Translations under genes and position numbers: made by a program
In this document: one piece after another, positions 26,118-34,274 of the stretch
How the letters are laid out: each line of letters opens with the position of its first letter
Numbering within the stretch: position 1 is the first letter of the stretch
Assembly: GCF_000622405.1 (NCBI RefSeq)
Contig: NZ_JASF01000005.1
Span: 124,001-188,000, forward strand
Length of the DNA stretch: 64,000 nt
Source of the DNA: Sulfitobacter donghicola DSW-25 = KCTC 12864 = JCM 14565
GTDB taxonomy: Bacteria; Pseudomonadota; Alphaproteobacteria; Rhodobacterales; Rhodobacteraceae
Reading direction: 5' to 3'
Notes under the pieces: model-generated
What the model saw: the letters and a program-made list of their open reading frames with translations, nothing else
Databases searched by the model: none
Told to the model about the DNA's origin: nothing

Positions 26118-27279
26118 CCGCAACCACCGCAGGCAGGCCTAGCAAAGAACGCTTTTCCGCTTCTGTAAGAAAATCTGCCCCCGCAATCCGCGACCACTGC
26201 GCATCACGCTCAGCGCTCAACGCTGGCACCTGATCCAGATCGGGCTTCAAATCGATCTTTTCGCCCGTGAACCCTGACAACCATTGCCCCAGCACTGCCG
26301 TGACCCGCGTAGCAAGCGGCAGAACCGTCAGGCGATAAAACGCACGATGCGCCTCTTGGTAATTGGCATAAGTCGCGTCGCCTTGAATGCCGATCAACAT
26401 CGGAGGCACCCCAAAGGCCAAAGCAATCTCTCGCGCAGCAGCCTCCTTGGTCTTTTGGAATTCCATGTCCGAGGGGGAAAAGCCCATCGGCTTCCAATCC
26501 AGCCCCCCTTCCAGCAACATCGGACGCCCCGCATTGCGCGCCCCTTGATGATGGCTTTCCATTTCACTGACCAAACGCTCGTATTGATCGGTGCTCATGG
26601 CGCCCTGCCCGTCAGCGCCCTTGTAAATGATCGCGCCAGAAGGACGCGCCGCATTATCCAGCAACGCCTTTGACCACCGCGAAGCCGAGTTGTGCACATC
26701 AACAGCCGTGGCAGCCGCTTGCATCGGGCTGAACCCGTAATGATCATCCTGAGGGTGGAAATTGCGCACATGACAGATCGGCGCCCCCTGCGTTGCGTCA
26801 AAACGATGCTTACGCCCGCCAACCGCATATTCATAAGCAATCGGCCACCCGTCCGCCCCTGGCACAACCGACATTCTGTCAGAGCGCAACACATGCAACT
26901 CCATCGGCACACCAGCATCACCGCCGACAGCTTCCAAATAACCATCACCAGACAGTAACAATTGCCCATATAGCGCTTCCAACAGCTCGGCACGGCCCTG
27001 CGCCCCGTTCGGACGGCTCATCAACGTCAACAAAGGATGGGTTTCAAAACGCTGCTCCGCAGTCTGCAGAACCAGCGGCAAAGCAGCGGCAGCCTCGGCG
27101 ATCAGCTTGACAGAGCGGAAACCAACCGGATTGCCGGCAAAACCCGTGCGCGTGAGCGAAACAGTATCACGCGGGCTCCATGCCACACGCCCACCTGTTT
27201 GCATCGCAACGACCCGCCCCGTTGATGACGCCTTTGCCTCTGCAACGTCCACCGTTGCGCGCTTTAGAAAATCAAACAC
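26110..27279 (-). CDS. GTA gp3: portal protein, HK97 family
   Basis: A 389-residue portal that forms the dodecameric DNA gate of the head. Typical segments are GFAGNPVGFRSVKLIAEAAA, LYGQLLLSGDGYLEAVG, FHPQDDHYGFSPMQAAA and ALAFGVPPMLIGIQGDATY. The start codon is GTG at 27279 with AAGGAG upstream. It is preceded by a 162-bp spacer that contains an intrinsic terminator. Confidence 0.95.
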   Translation of the reverse strand: MFDFLKRATVDVAEAKASSTGRVVAMQTGGRVAWSPRDTVSLTRTGFAGNPVGFRSVKLIAEAAAALPLVLQTAEQRFETHPLLTLMSRPNGAQGRAELLEALYGQLLLSGDGYLEAVGGDAGVPMELHVLRSDRMSVVPGADGWPIAYEYAVGGRKHRFDATQGAPICHVRNFHPQDDHYGFSPMQAAATAVDVHNSASRWSKALLDNAARPSGAIIYKGADGQGAMSTDQYERLVSEMESHHQGARNAGRPMLLEGGLDWKPMGFSPSDMEFQKTKEAAAREIALAFGVPPMLIGIQGDATYANYQEAHRAFYRLTVLPLATRVTAVLGQWLSGFTGEKIDLKPDLDQVPALSAERDAQWSRIAGADFLTEAEKRSLLGLPAVVADE

Positions 27280-27407
27280 CTAAGCTTCTCCTTGCTCAAA
27301 TCCCGTGGCAGCCTGACTGCTTGGGCGCCTCTGAAGAACAATCTCTCACCAATTGTTTAACGCTGCCGAACCAATGCGAACGCTGGCCGCGCAACACCCG
27401 CACAAAC

Positions 27408-27432
27408 AAAAAAGGGAGGCCAAAGCCCCCCT
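27408..27432 (-). terminator. Intrinsic terminator inside the GTA cluster, after gp2
   Basis: On the minus strand AGGGGGGC, loop TTTG, GCCTCCCT is followed at once by T6, starting about 9 nt after the gp2 stop. The stem has eight pairs, one of them G-T. The remaining spacer to gp3 (27280-27407) shows no obvious promoter. Confidence 0.75.
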
Positions 27433-27441
27433 ACATCACAC

Positions 27442-28812
27442 CTATAATGAACGTACCCCCGGCTGCCGCCACTTGGCTGCGGGTTCAATCATGAGCTCAT
27501 GTAACGCCCAAACCAACGCATCCACGCGGTCAGGCGATCCGCCGCCTTCATAGCCATGGCGCGTCATCCGCGTCATCTGGTCCTCTAACCCATCTAGGTC
27601 GGCAACATGCTTGACCCGCCCCTGCTCATACAACGCCGCGACTGGTTCGGCGCGCGCCGCCTTGCCGCGGCTGGCGTGAACACCCTTATATGGCACCAAA
27701 GGATCAACCTGACGGATCACCTCCTGTACCATCTGCCCGCCTTGGTTTGTCTCAGCGACGAGGCGATCCGCGCCGAAACGCTCCATCGCCTGAATAGCGG
27801 CCCGCGCCCAACCACTCGGCCCTAATCCCGAAACCGTGCAATCGGCAAGAACATAGGCGCACCACTCTTGCGGAGGGCCACTGCTCTGCACCCCAGCCAC
27901 CACAATCCCGCATTCATCCGATGACGCACCAGACGTGGTCGCAGGGTCCACAGCGACGACAATGCGATCCAGCGCGGGCATCTTGCTCACCCGCGCTGCC
28001 TCCAACATCTCCGATGTCCACAACGCGCCCTCGGCATCCGCTAGCAGCACACCATCCAACTCTTGCCGCCCAAGGCGCGTCCCGCGATAGCGCGCGCGGA
28101 CTTCCTCCAGAAACGAAGCCGCCAAATTCGCGCGGTTCGCCTCAGTGGGCGCATGAGTGACCACGGTAGATGGGGATTTTAACAATTGCTTCAGCACACC
28201 AACATTGCGCGGTGTCGTCGTTACACAAACCTGCGGATGATCCCCCAAGCGCAGCGCAAACTGCAACATGTCCCACGTGTCCTGAGACTTCTTCCATTTC
28301 GCAATCTCATCCACCCACGCCGCATCAAACTGCGGCCCTCGCAGCCCCTCGGGGTCATGGGCGGAATGCACCGTGGCAACCGCCCCATTCGGCCACACCA
28401 GCCGCTTGCGCGTTGCCTCCCAATCTGGGCGGCGATCCTCTGGCGAACAAGCCAAGATACCGCTATCGCCAAAAATCATCACTTCGCGCACCTGATCAAT
28501 CGTCTCGCCCACCAGCGCCACGCGACGGCACCGGCCCGCATCCAAAGGGCGCGCGCCCTCGACAACCGATCGAACCCATTCAGCGCCCGCGCGGGTTTTC
28601 CCCGCACCGCGCCCTCCCATAATCACCCACGACCGCCAATCCCCCTCAGGCGGCAGTTGATGCGCCATCGCCCAAAATTCAAACAGGTAAGGGAGAGCAC
28701 GAAGCTCTCCCTCCTCCAGCTCATTCAGGAACTTCTCCTGAACCGATGGCGCAACGGAGCCGATCCAGCTTGCACCCGATTTCAGCCCGCGCCTGATCGA
28801 GATCGAGGGCAT
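27442..28812 (-). CDS. GTA gp2: terminase large subunit
   Basis: A 456-residue packaging motor. Walker A is GGRGAGKT, Walker B is FDAAWVDEIAKW, the coupling motif region is VCVTTTPRNVGVLK, and the nuclease domain includes IVVAVDPATTSG. It pumps host DNA into GTA heads. The start at 28812 follows GAGGGGG and puts the first residues near the usual family start; an ATG at 28854 has no RBS. Either way it begins inside gp1, overlapping by 92 nt. Confidence 0.94.
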   Translation of the reverse strand: MPSISIRRGLKSGASWIGSVAPSVQEKFLNELEEGELRALPYLFEFWAMAHQLPPEGDWRSWVIMGGRGAGKTRAGAEWVRSVVEGARPLDAGRCRRVALVGETIDQVREVMIFGDSGILACSPEDRRPDWEATRKRLVWPNGAVATVHSAHDPEGLRGPQFDAAWVDEIAKWKKSQDTWDMLQFALRLGDHPQVCVTTTPRNVGVLKQLLKSPSTVVTHAPTEANRANLAASFLEEVRARYRGTRLGRQELDGVLLADAEGALWTSEMLEAARVSKMPALDRIVVAVDPATTSGASSDECGIVVAGVQSSGPPQEWCAYVLADCTVSGLGPSGWARAAIQAMERFGADRLVAETNQGGQMVQEVIRQVDPLVPYKGVHASRGKAARAEPVAALYEQGRVKHVADLDGLEDQMTRMTRHGYEGGGSPDRVDALVWALHELMIEPAAKWRQPGVRSL

Positions 28813-29071
28813 ATCCCCCTCGCGCGATTCCCGCTTGTTTATTTCGGCAGTCATTCAGGATTAGCCCCGCTTTTTGGCAACGCGTAACCGTTTCAGCCAA
28901 TTGGCTTACGGTCTTTGACGCTGCTGTTGCATCGATTTCCTCTCCGGTTGTGGCCTGTTCCTTCAGGCTCTCTAATGCTTCTCTTAGCTCGGCAAGCGTC
29001 CGCTGCACGGAGGCAAACATGGCCTCCGCTTGCGCAAGCTCGTCGAACTGTGGCACCGGCTCGACATTCAT
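28721..29071 (-). CDS. GTA gp1: small terminase-like protein
   Basis: A 116-residue helical protein, first gene of the cluster. The coiled-coil-like FDELAQAEAMFASVQRTLAE and the conserved C-terminal LDLDQARAEIGCKLDRL match GTA gp1, identified in R. capsulatus as an unusual small terminase. The ATG at 29071 follows AAAGGACC; an in-frame TTG further upstream is less likely. The last 92 nt overlap gp2 in another frame. Confidence 0.88.
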   Translation of the reverse strand: MNVEPVPQFDELAQAEAMFASVQRTLAELREALESLKEQATTGEEIDATAASKTVSQLAETVTRCQKAGLILNDCRNKQAGIARGGYALDLDQARAEIGCKLDRLRCAIGSGEVPE

Positions 29072-29107
29072 CTGTTCTCGGTCCTTTCGCTTGGATTCCT
29101 CCAATCG

Positions 29108-29147
29108 AAAAAAATGAAAAACGGCCCCAACTATCCGTTAGGGCCGT
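29108..29147 (-). terminator. Intrinsic terminator just before GTA gp1
   Basis: On the minus strand ACGGCCC and GGGCCGT pair (with an inner AAC/GTT), followed by TTTTTCATTTTTTT. It lies 81 nt after the mltG stop and its T-tract ends 37 nt before the gp1 ATG. It fits termination of the fabF-mltG transcript but also lies in the path of any promoter placed upstream for the GTA genes. Confidence 0.85.
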
Positions 29148-29152
29148 GTCCC

Positions 29153-29181
29153 AAATCTCCTAGCATGAGATTTGTATATCA
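29153..29181 (-). promoter_or_regulatory. Extended -10-like element and inverted repeat upstream of GTA gp1
   Basis: On the minus strand TGATATACA (29173-29181) fits an extended -10 (TG-N-TATACA) without a clear -35. Immediately after it, AAATCTC and GAGATTT (29153-29173) form a perfect 7-bp dyad with a 7-nt spacer that would cover the transcription start. This is the best candidate for the GTA promoter and an operator. It is inferred from sequence only. Confidence 0.4.
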
Positions 29182-29227
29182 GGTGATTGTTAGCCGTTCG
29201 CTGCCGCAACGCACGGTCGGTGCAACA

Positions 29228-30403
29228 CTAGTTGTTGTCACCGTTTTCCGCCGCGGCAGCCCGATCCGCCTCGATCTGACGCCACACCGCGACATTGCGG
29301 TTGTGCTCATCCAGCGTGACCGCAAAGGCGTGACCGCCCGTACCATCGGCCACAAAGAAGATATATGGCGTCTCATCCGGTTGCGCGGCTGCCATCAGGC
29401 TGGCGCGCCCCGGGTTTGCAATCGGTGTCGGAGGCAAGGCCGGAATGACATAGGTGTTGTAAGGCGTTTCCGCGCGCAACTCACTGCGACGCAACCCACG
29501 GCCCAGAATACCTTCACCGCGCGTAATGCCATAAATAACCGTCGGATCCGTTTGCAAACGCATGCCTTGGTTCAAACGGTTCACAAATACGCTGGAAACC
29601 TGTCTGCGCTCATCTGCAACACCCGTTTCCTTTTCCACAAGTGAAGCAAGGATCAACAGCTCTTCAGGGCTGTCAATCGGCAGATCATCTGCGCGCGCTT
29701 CCCATGCTGCAGCCACCAGCAGCTCTTGGGCGTCCTGCATACGCGCAATCAATGCTGCACGATCATCCCCTTTACGCACCTCATAACTGTCTGGCGCCAA
29801 TGACCCTTCCGCAGGCGTTTCAGCGACCGTGCCTTCCATGATGTCCATGCCCGAAATCGCATTTACAACCTGCCAGCTGGTCACGCCTTCGGCCATTGCG
29901 ATCCGGAACCGCACGTCAGACTGCTCTAGCATCTGCGTGTATTCCGCAGGCACCTCATCTGAACCTTGCGTGAATTGAGCAAGCTCGGCAAAACGGTTTG
30001 TCGCCGGATCCAACTCACGGACCTGAATGCTCACGCGGTTTACACCGATGCGATACACGATCTCGGTACCGCAAGTGCTGGCGCCACCGCGTGTAATCAC
30101 ATCGACGATCTCTTTCATCGAGGCTTCCGGCTCAACAAGGAAACTGCCAGCTTTTAGCTTGCTGGATTTCTTCTCATAGTCAGCGCCAATGCGGAAAATA
30201 GAGGCCGATGAAACCGCCCCCTGCTCCGCCAGATTTTCACTGACTCGGCGCATGTTGCTACCGCCTGCTACCTGCACACAAACAGCCTGCGTCAACGGCC
30301 CAGGGGCATCATATTGCCCCTTGCCCCACATGATCAGCCCGCCCAGCAGGAAAAGCCCCACCATCAAAAAGGTGAAAGCATTAGCCGCAACATGGCGCCA
30401 CAT
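29228..30403 (-). CDS. mltG: Endolytic murein transglycosylase MltG
   Basis: A 391-residue inner-membrane lytic transglycosylase of the YceG/MltG family that sets glycan strand length. One transmembrane helix lies at about 8-25; a LysM-like region follows (CVQVAGGSNMRRVSENLAEQ); the catalytic Glu257 lies in ILASLVEKETG; NRLNQGMRLQTDPTVIYG and NTYVIPALPPTPIANPG are family hallmarks. The ATG at 30403 sits directly after the fabF stop (TAATATG), the usual fabF-mltG order. Confidence 0.95.
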   Translation of the reverse strand: MWRHVAANAFTFLMVGLFLLGGLIMWGKGQYDAPGPLTQAVCVQVAGGSNMRRVSENLAEQGAVSSASIFRIGADYEKKSSKLKAGSFLVEPEASMKEIVDVITRGGASTCGTEIVYRIGVNRVSIQVRELDPATNRFAELAQFTQGSDEVPAEYTQMLEQSDVRFRIAMAEGVTSWQVVNAISGMDIMEGTVAETPAEGSLAPDSYEVRKGDDRAALIARMQDAQELLVAAAWEARADDLPIDSPEELLILASLVEKETGVADERRQVSSVFVNRLNQGMRLQTDPTVIYGITRGEGILGRGLRRSELRAETPYNTYVIPALPPTPIANPGRASLMAAAQPDETPYIFFVADGTGGHAFAVTLDEHNRNVAVWRQIEADRAAAAENGDNN

Positions 30404-30404
30404 A

Positions 30405-31664
30405 TTATTCGACCTTCCCAAACAATACGCTGGCGTTTGTACCGCCAAACCCGAATGAGTTGCTCAGCGCGACGTTGATCTCACGCTTTACCGCTACATT
30501 CGGCGCCAAATCAATCTTTGTCTCTACCGCTGGGTTATCAAGGTTGATCGTTGGCGGCGCGATTTGGTCACGGATCGCAAGGATCGAGAAAATCCCCTCA
30601 ATCGCACCAGCAGCGCCTAGCAAGTGGCCCGTCGCCGATTTGGTCGACGACATGGTGACCGAGCTTGCATGCTCGCCCAGCATCCGCTCAACAGCGCCCA
30701 ATTCGATGGTATCCGCCATCGTAGAGGTACCGTGCGCGTTGATGTAATCAATGTCCTTAGGCTCTTTACCAGCGTTGCGCAGGGCTGCACGCATGGAACG
30801 CTCGCCGCCCTCACCATCTTCAGACGGCGCCGTGATGTGATAGGCATCGCCGGACAGGCCATAGCCGATCACCTCAGCGTAAATCTTTGCGCCACGCGCC
30901 TTGGCGTGCTCATATTCTTCCAGAACCACAATCCCAGCGCCTTCGCCCATCACAAAACCATCACGGTCCTTGTCATAAGGGCGGCTTGCCTTTTGTGGAT
31001 CATCTTCGCCTTTGGTGCTCAGCGCCTTACAAGCGTTAAAGCCCGCGATGCCGATCTCACAAATGGCCGCTTCTGCGCCACCCGCAACCATCACATCCGC
31101 ATCACCATATTGGATCAGGCGGCTTGCATCGCCAATCGCGTGCGCGCCGGTCGAGCAGGCCGTCACAACCGAGTGGTTCGGCCCTTTGAAACCGTATTTA
31201 ATCGAAACCTGCCCCGAGATCAGGTTGATCAGCGCGCCCGGCACAAAGAAGGGGCTAACCCGCTTGGGGCCCTTCTCGGCCATCATAACGGCTGTGTTTG
31301 CGATGGAATTTAAACCGCCAATACCTGAACCAATCAGAACACCCGTGCGCTCAAGGCTCTCTTTGTCCTCAGGCATCCAACCCGCGTCTTCAACCGCTTG
31401 CTGCGCAGCAGCCAAACCAAACAGAATGAATGTATCAACCTTACGCTGATCCTTTGGCGCCATATAGCTATCGGCGTTAAATGTGCCGTCGGTGCCGTCT
31501 CCCAATGGCACTTCGCAGGCATATTTCGTGATAACCTTGCTCGGGTCAAAAACCGTAATCGGCCCCGCGCCGGACTTCCCGTCTAAAATCCGCTTCCAGC
31601 TTTCTTCAACTCCGTCAGCCAATGGCGTGACCAAACCCAATCCCGTAACGACCACTCTGCGCAT
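30405..31664 (-). CDS. fabF: 3-oxoacyl-ACP synthase II
   Basis: A 419-residue condensing enzyme of fatty acid elongation. The Cys-His-His triad is visible: Cys170 (VVTACSTGAH), His311 (INAHGTST) and His347 (SATGHLLGAAG). It extends acyl-ACP with malonyl-ACP in the cytoplasm. AAAGGGC precedes the ATG. It is co-transcribed with mltG and follows, across a GNAT gene, acpP and fabG. Confidence 0.97.
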   Translation of the reverse strand: MRRVVVTGLGLVTPLADGVEESWKRILDGKSGAGPITVFDPSKVITKYACEVPLGDGTDGTFNADSYMAPKDQRKVDTFILFGLAAAQQAVEDAGWMPEDKESLERTGVLIGSGIGGLNSIANTAVMMAEKGPKRVSPFFVPGALINLISGQVSIKYGFKGPNHSVVTACSTGAHAIGDASRLIQYGDADVMVAGGAEAAICEIGIAGFNACKALSTKGEDDPQKASRPYDKDRDGFVMGEGAGIVVLEEYEHAKARGAKIYAEVIGYGLSGDAYHITAPSEDGEGGERSMRAALRNAGKEPKDIDYINAHGTSTMADTIELGAVERMLGEHASSVTMSSTKSATGHLLGAAGAIEGIFSILAIRDQIAPPTINLDNPAVETKIDLAPNVAVKREINVALSNSFGFGGTNASVLFGKVE

Positions 31665-31701
31665 ATGCTCTGCCCTTTGGTGTAATATTTGCTTAGACTT
31701 G

Positions 31702-31731
31702 GCTATACCTTGCCCTCAGGACAATATTCAA
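31702..31731 (-). promoter_or_regulatory. Candidate fabF promoter
   Basis: On the minus strand TTGAAT (31726-31731) and TATAGC (31702-31707) are spaced 18 nt, 38 bp before the fabF start. It would allow fabF-mltG to be transcribed separately from the upstream fab genes. Sequence match only. Confidence 0.35.
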
Positions 31732-31790
31732 GTCTCAGGGTACCAACAGGCAGGAATACCCCCCAAACAAGGGAAGATTCCCGAAACCGC

Positions 31791-32324
31791 TTAAACAGGC
31801 GGGCCATTCCTGGACATCAGCAAAACAGTATCCCCTTCTAGGGTTTCCTCCCGAAACGGTTCATACCCCAAAGCCTTTGCAATCCGTAAAGAACCCTCGT
31901 TTTCAGGTGCCAGCATACAAACCGTGCGCCCCGCGATCACCCGATCAAACCAATCATGCGCCGCCGTTGCAGCATCCAACCCAAACCCCTGCCCCTGAAA
32001 TGACGGATCCAACAACCACCCCGCCTCGGGGAACGGATCATAATCCTCTCCCAAACCACGAGAGCCGTAGAAAAAACCGCTTTGCCCCGCCATTTCAGAA
32101 TGGCCGTGAATCTGCACCGCCCATTGCCCGAACCCCACAATCTGCCAATGCCCCGCATTGCGCAAAAACGAGTCCCAGCTCAAAGATTTAGCCCGCGGTT
32201 TCCCACCGATATGAGTGACCACCTCAGGCATCGCCCAAATCTCGGCGAAGCGGGAAAAATCTTCGGGGCGCATACCGCGCAACGTAACGCGAGGGGTATT
32301 AATTGTCGGAATGGTACGAGACAT
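31791..32324 (-). CDS. GNAT-family N-acetyltransferase (RimJ/RimL type)
   Basis: A 177-residue acetyltransferase. The N-terminal INTPRVTLRGMRPEDFSRFA is typical of the RimJ/RimL-like group, and the acetyl-CoA loop region is PSFQGQGFGLDAATAAHDW followed by ENEGSLRIAKALGYEP. The substrate is unknown; such enzymes acetylate protein N-termini or small amines. It lies between acpP and fabF behind a terminator, so it is probably its own unit and unrelated to fatty acid synthesis. Confidence 0.88.
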   Translation of the reverse strand: MSRTIPTINTPRVTLRGMRPEDFSRFAEIWAMPEVVTHIGGKPRAKSLSWDSFLRNAGHWQIVGFGQWAVQIHGHSEMAGQSGFFYGSRGLGEDYDPFPEAGWLLDPSFQGQGFGLDAATAAHDWFDRVIAGRTVCMLAPENEGSLRIAKALGYEPFREETLEGDTVLLMSRNGPPV

Positions 32325-32411
32325 TCAGGCGGCTGCTTTCTGCTGTAGAATTCAATTGATCCCCAACAAGTGCCGCCTCCCGCCAAAGGGAACAAGCCAA
32401 AAATACCGATA

Positions 32412-32453
32412 GAATCAAAAACGGCGCCGTTCTGCAAAAGAAGGCGCCGTTTT
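32412..32453 (-). terminator. Intrinsic terminator after acpP
   Basis: AAAACGGCGCC (32418-32428) and GGCGCCGTTTT (32443-32453) form an 11-bp stem around a 14-nt loop, ending in a T-run on the minus strand. It closes the fabD-fabG-acpP unit; a T-rich side also exists on the plus strand. Confidence 0.88.
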
Positions 32454-32491
32454 AAGAATTTTATCGCCGAGAAGCCCCGGCCAAAAGCCGC

Positions 32492-32725
32492 TTAGGAGGC
32501 TTCTTTGATGAACTTTACCGCGTCGCCGAAAGTCTGGATGTTCTCAGCTGCGTCATCGGGGATTTCGATGCCGAATTCTTCTTCAAATGCCATTACCAGC
32601 TCGACAGTGTCGAGGCTGTCTGCACCAAGATCGTCAATGAAAGAAGCGTTTTCAGCTACTTTATCTTCTTCAACACCAAGGTGCTCAACAACGATCTTTT
32701 TAACGCGGTCTGCGACGTCGCTCAT
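32492..32725 (-). CDS. acpP: Acyl carrier protein
   Basis: A 77-residue acidic ACP that carries growing acyl chains on a 4'-phosphopantetheine arm at Ser37 (GADSLD). All four helices are recognisable, and length is standard. The ATG at 32725 follows GAGGAC; an open upstream extension lacks family similarity. It lies 206 bp after fabG, which leaves room for its own promoter, as usual for this abundant protein. Confidence 0.98.
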   Translation of the reverse strand: MSDVADRVKKIVVEHLGVEEDKVAENASFIDDLGADSLDTVELVMAFEEEFGIEIPDDAAENIQTFGDAVKFIKEAS

Positions 32726-32931
32726 ACTATAGTCCTCACTCATCGGGCCAACTGGCCCCTTTTTGGGTATCTGCCAACCGCACAAAAACACGGCGTCAGA
32801 CGGTGCCCCGAATTAGGGCGGCTCGTTTCCTTGTTTGCACAAGGGACAGGACACGATCAAGCGCCTGTCTGGTTTTCCTGCGCCCCCTTTAGCATATGAT
32901 GCGGGGTACGCAAACGCTTATCCAAGCGCGT

Positions 32932-33669
32932 CTATAACATGGCCATGCCACCATTCACATGCAAGGTCGCCCCTGTAATATAGGCCGCTTGCTCGCTGGC
33001 TAGATATACAACAGCCCCTGCGATCTCATCTGGAGTGCCCATCCGACCAGCCGGAATTTGCGTCATGATTCCCGATTTTTGATCATCGGTCAGCTTGTCC
33101 GTCATCGCTGTCGCAATGAAACCCGGCGCAATCGCATTCACCGTGATTCCACGGCTGGCAACCTCATAGGCCAGGCTTTTGGACATGCCGATCATGCCAG
33201 CCTTGGATGCCGCATAGTTCGCCTGCCCAGGGTTCCCCGTGGCCCCGACGATAGAAGAAATATTGATGATCCGCCCTGAACGGGCCTTCATCATGCCGCG
33301 CATGACACCCTTACACAGTTTGAACGTCGCCGTGAGGTTCACATCCAGAACAGACTGCCATTCATCATCCGACATCCGCATAAACAGGTTGTCACGGGTG
33401 ATGCCCGCGTTGTTCACCAAAATATCAACCGAACCCATCGCCTCGGTCGCCTGTTTCGGCAATGCCTCAACAGCTTCCATATCGCTCAGGTTACAGGGCA
33501 GCACATGGGCGCGCTCCCCCAGTTCTGCGGCCAAAGCCTCCAACGGCTCTGTGCGCGTCCCTGATAGACCCACGGTAGCCCCCTGAGCATGCAGCGCACG
33601 CGCAATATCGGCGCCAATGCCACCTGATGCACCCGTAATCAGTGCATTCTTTCCCGTTAGATCAAACAT
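32932..33669 (-). CDS. fabG: 3-oxoacyl-ACP reductase
   Basis: A 245-residue NADPH-dependent short-chain reductase of fatty acid synthesis. The nucleotide motif is TGASGGIG, the NAG motif is VNNAGI, and the catalytic residues are Ser139, Tyr152 and Lys156 (YAASK). The start at 33669 fits the family N-terminus (MFDLTGK) and lies 7 nt after AAGGA; ATG 33672 is adjacent. The RBS overlaps the end of the preceding lipoprotein gene, so translation is coupled. Confidence 0.97.
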   Translation of the reverse strand: MFDLTGKNALITGASGGIGADIARALHAQGATVGLSGTRTEPLEALAAELGERAHVLPCNLSDMEAVEALPKQATEAMGSVDILVNNAGITRDNLFMRMSDDEWQSVLDVNLTATFKLCKGVMRGMMKARSGRIINISSIVGATGNPGQANYAASKAGMIGMSKSLAYEVASRGITVNAIAPGFIATAMTDKLTDDQKSGIMTQIPAGRMGTPDEIAGAVVYLASEQAAYITGATLHVNGGMAML

Positions 33670-33673
33670 CATT

Positions 33674-34273
33674 TTATCCTTCTTCATTCCATACTTTTAC
33701 AGGCTCCGTCAAAAGCCCGTATTGCACAATCTCTTGCGCGTTCATCTTATGTATCCCGCCCTCTGGCGCTGCCTGCAAGGCAAACCAGTAAAAGGCGTCC
33801 GAGCCGAGCATCTGCTCAACGTATTGCCGCCGCTTCTCATGTGCATCAGACTCTCTCGGTAAGGTACTGCCGACAACGCCTTTGTCTTTCCAACTGCTTA
33901 AGTGGATGCCAGCGCCACTCACCATCCGGCGCTCTTTTCCCGCGATAAAGAGCGAAACGCCACCCGCTGCGATGTCGCTATCGCTTTGAAGCTCGGTGTT
34001 CAGGCCGCGTTGCCGGATCTCCTGCCCCATAGCCATGACGACATCGTCGTCTCGCGTGTCGGGTATATCTTGCAAGGCAATCGTCTGGATCTGCGGGTTT
34101 TCCGCCAGAACGGCCACAAACTCGGCCAATGCGCGCCTGCCCACAACACCGTGCAGCAACAATCGCTCGTTCACCACGACAAAACCCAACCTGCGGCGAA
34201 GCCCGTGCATTTGCCCGCCACAGCCGGACAGGGCCGCGCCTGCACAGATCAGAAGCGCGCGTCGAGAGAGCAC
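33674..34273 (-). CDS. Lipoprotein with ClpP/crotonase-like fold (COG3904-like), apparently without catalytic Ser
   Basis: A protein of about 199 residues with a lipoprotein signal (RRALLICAGAALSGCGG; lipobox LSGC). The mature part has repeated beta-alpha patterns of a ClpP-like fold: FVVVNERLLLHGVVG, IQTIALQDIPDTRDDD and GGVSLFIAGKERRMV. Where related proteins have a nucleophile in SAC or SAG, this one reads DIAAGGVS, so it may be inactive or differ in mechanism. The start is GTG 34273 directly after the fabD stop, or TTG 34285 overlapping it. Lodged between fabD and fabG and coupled to both, it may have an envelope-lipid role, but none is proven. Confidence 0.62.
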   Translation of the reverse strand: MLSRRALLICAGAALSGCGGQMHGLRRRLGFVVVNERLLLHGVVGRRALAEFVAVLAENPQIQTIALQDIPDTRDDDVVMAMGQEIRQRGLNTELQSDSDIAAGGVSLFIAGKERRMVSGAGIHLSSWKDKGVVGSTLPRESDAHEKRRQYVEQMLGSDAFYWFALQAAPEGGIHKMNAQEIVQYGLLTEPVKVWNEEG

Positions 34274-34274
34274 C

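Noticed and set aside
14702..29071. Ordinary inducible prophage
   Set aside because: No integrase, repressor, replication or lysis genes and no att repeats; gene set and order match a GTA.
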